Both the position numbers and the translations under genes were made by a program. The notes under the pieces were generated by a model, which had not been told where the DNA came from, searched no databases, and saw only the letters and a program-made list of their open reading frames with translations. This document shows positions 63,756 to 64,000 of a stretch of DNA of 64,000 bases, piece after piece; the stretch's first letter is position 1, and every line of letters starts with the position of its first letter. This stretch comes from JAJYVT01 sp035534455 (GTDB lineage Bacteria > Actinomycetota > Acidimicrobiia > Acidimicrobiales > RAAP-2): assembly GCA_035534455.1 (NCBI GenBank), contig DATLRV010000029.1, forward strand, positions 1-64,000. Direction: 5' to 3'.

Positions 63756-64000
63756 GCCAGGGCGCGGCGGCGAGCTGCGGCGCGTCAGCCGGCCGGACCA
63801 ACGACCGCCACAGCTCCGAGCGCCGTCGGTCGGGGCAAGGTCGCGAGCAGGGGAACGGTGGTGCCGGCTGCTTGCGGATGAACCGCCGGTCCTCGGGGAT
63901 GAGGCGCCCTTCCCGCTCGAGGACGTGCAGGGGAATGGCGATCGTTCCGGTCTGCAGCCGTCCGATGAGTGCGCCCTCCCTACGATCTGCGCTCGGCCGC
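63756..64000 (-). other. Right-edge region, possible partial coding frame
   Basis: On the minus strand an open frame without stop enters from the right edge, reading GALIGRLQTGTIAIPLHVLE then REGRLIPEDRRFIRKQPAPP, and continues into low-complexity sequence over the cdd promoter. The first part looks protein-like but matches no family I know. It may be the end of an upstream gene damaged near its 3' end. I call no gene here. Confidence 0.3.

Overview
The window is very GC-rich, gene-dense bacterial DNA. Many genes start with GTG, and neighbouring genes often share 4-bp stop/start overlaps (GTGA, ATGA). Gene content and order point to the Actinobacteriota. The order rsmI, metG, tatD, ksgA, ispE, then pth, rplY, prs, glmU, then mfd, surA-like, mazG, then eno, ftsB-like, DUF501, ppx matches, with gaps and insertions, the Rv1003-Rv1026 region of Mycobacterium tuberculosis as I remember it. 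A YabN-type MazG fusion, a GlmU with a shortened C-terminus and the lack of rpfB suggest a deep actinobacterial lineage such as Acidimicrobiia; that placement is inference.

Layout. 1-8490: the tail of an SDR gene; a minus-strand block (murE-like ligase, family 2 glycosyltransferase, type-B carboxylesterase, PrmC-related methyltransferase); a divergent NlpC/P60 hydrolase; and an acyltransferase plus epimerase-like pair. 8492-13504: a SWIM protein coupled to an SNF2 helicase, and a GNAT acetyltransferase. 13673-25769: a glycosyltransferase region with GT2, coiled-coil, GT-B-like, two divergent paralogous GTs, a double-GT-B fusion and a methyltransferase-like/GT2 fusion. It also contains a small pentapeptide protein and ppx. 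This region separates ppx from DUF501-ftsB-eno. 28713-31246: a methyltransferase and a DUF2142 membrane protein that separate eno from mazG. 31290-41271: minus-strand housekeeping genes (mazG, surA-like, mfd, pth, rplY, prs, glmU). 41368-46946: membrane and lipoprotein genes, tRNA-Gln and an MprAB-like two-component system. 47069-55969: tiny ribosomal proteins (bS22, bL37-like) and ispE, ksgA, tatD, metG, rsmI, DUF192, GDPD, VOC and secreted proteins. 56013-57474: hemerythrin-like and ICMT-like genes. 57673-63710: a nucleoside catabolism operon read cdd, deoA, add, deoC-like fusion, punA, phosphohexomutase.

The genes form two themes. One is core growth: translation, precursor supply, repair and division. 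The other is envelope glycan assembly: soluble GTs with two large multi-pass membrane proteins that resemble GT-C enzymes. Promoters can be read directly at many genes. A TANNNT hexamer (TAGCCT, TACGCT, TAGGCT and similar) lies 6-10 nt before the start codon, the arrangement of leaderless actinobacterial transcripts. Genes with a clear Shine-Dalgarno (rplY, the response regulator, eno, cdd) have a TANNNT further upstream.

The strongest oddities are a gene in the deo operon that has only the N-terminal part of deoxyribose-phosphate aldolase joined to a membrane tail (60278-60682), a GlmU lacking most of its acetyltransferase domain, a MurE-like ligase with an altered amino-acid-selectivity motif, and the glycosyltransferase block inside an otherwise conserved neighbourhood.
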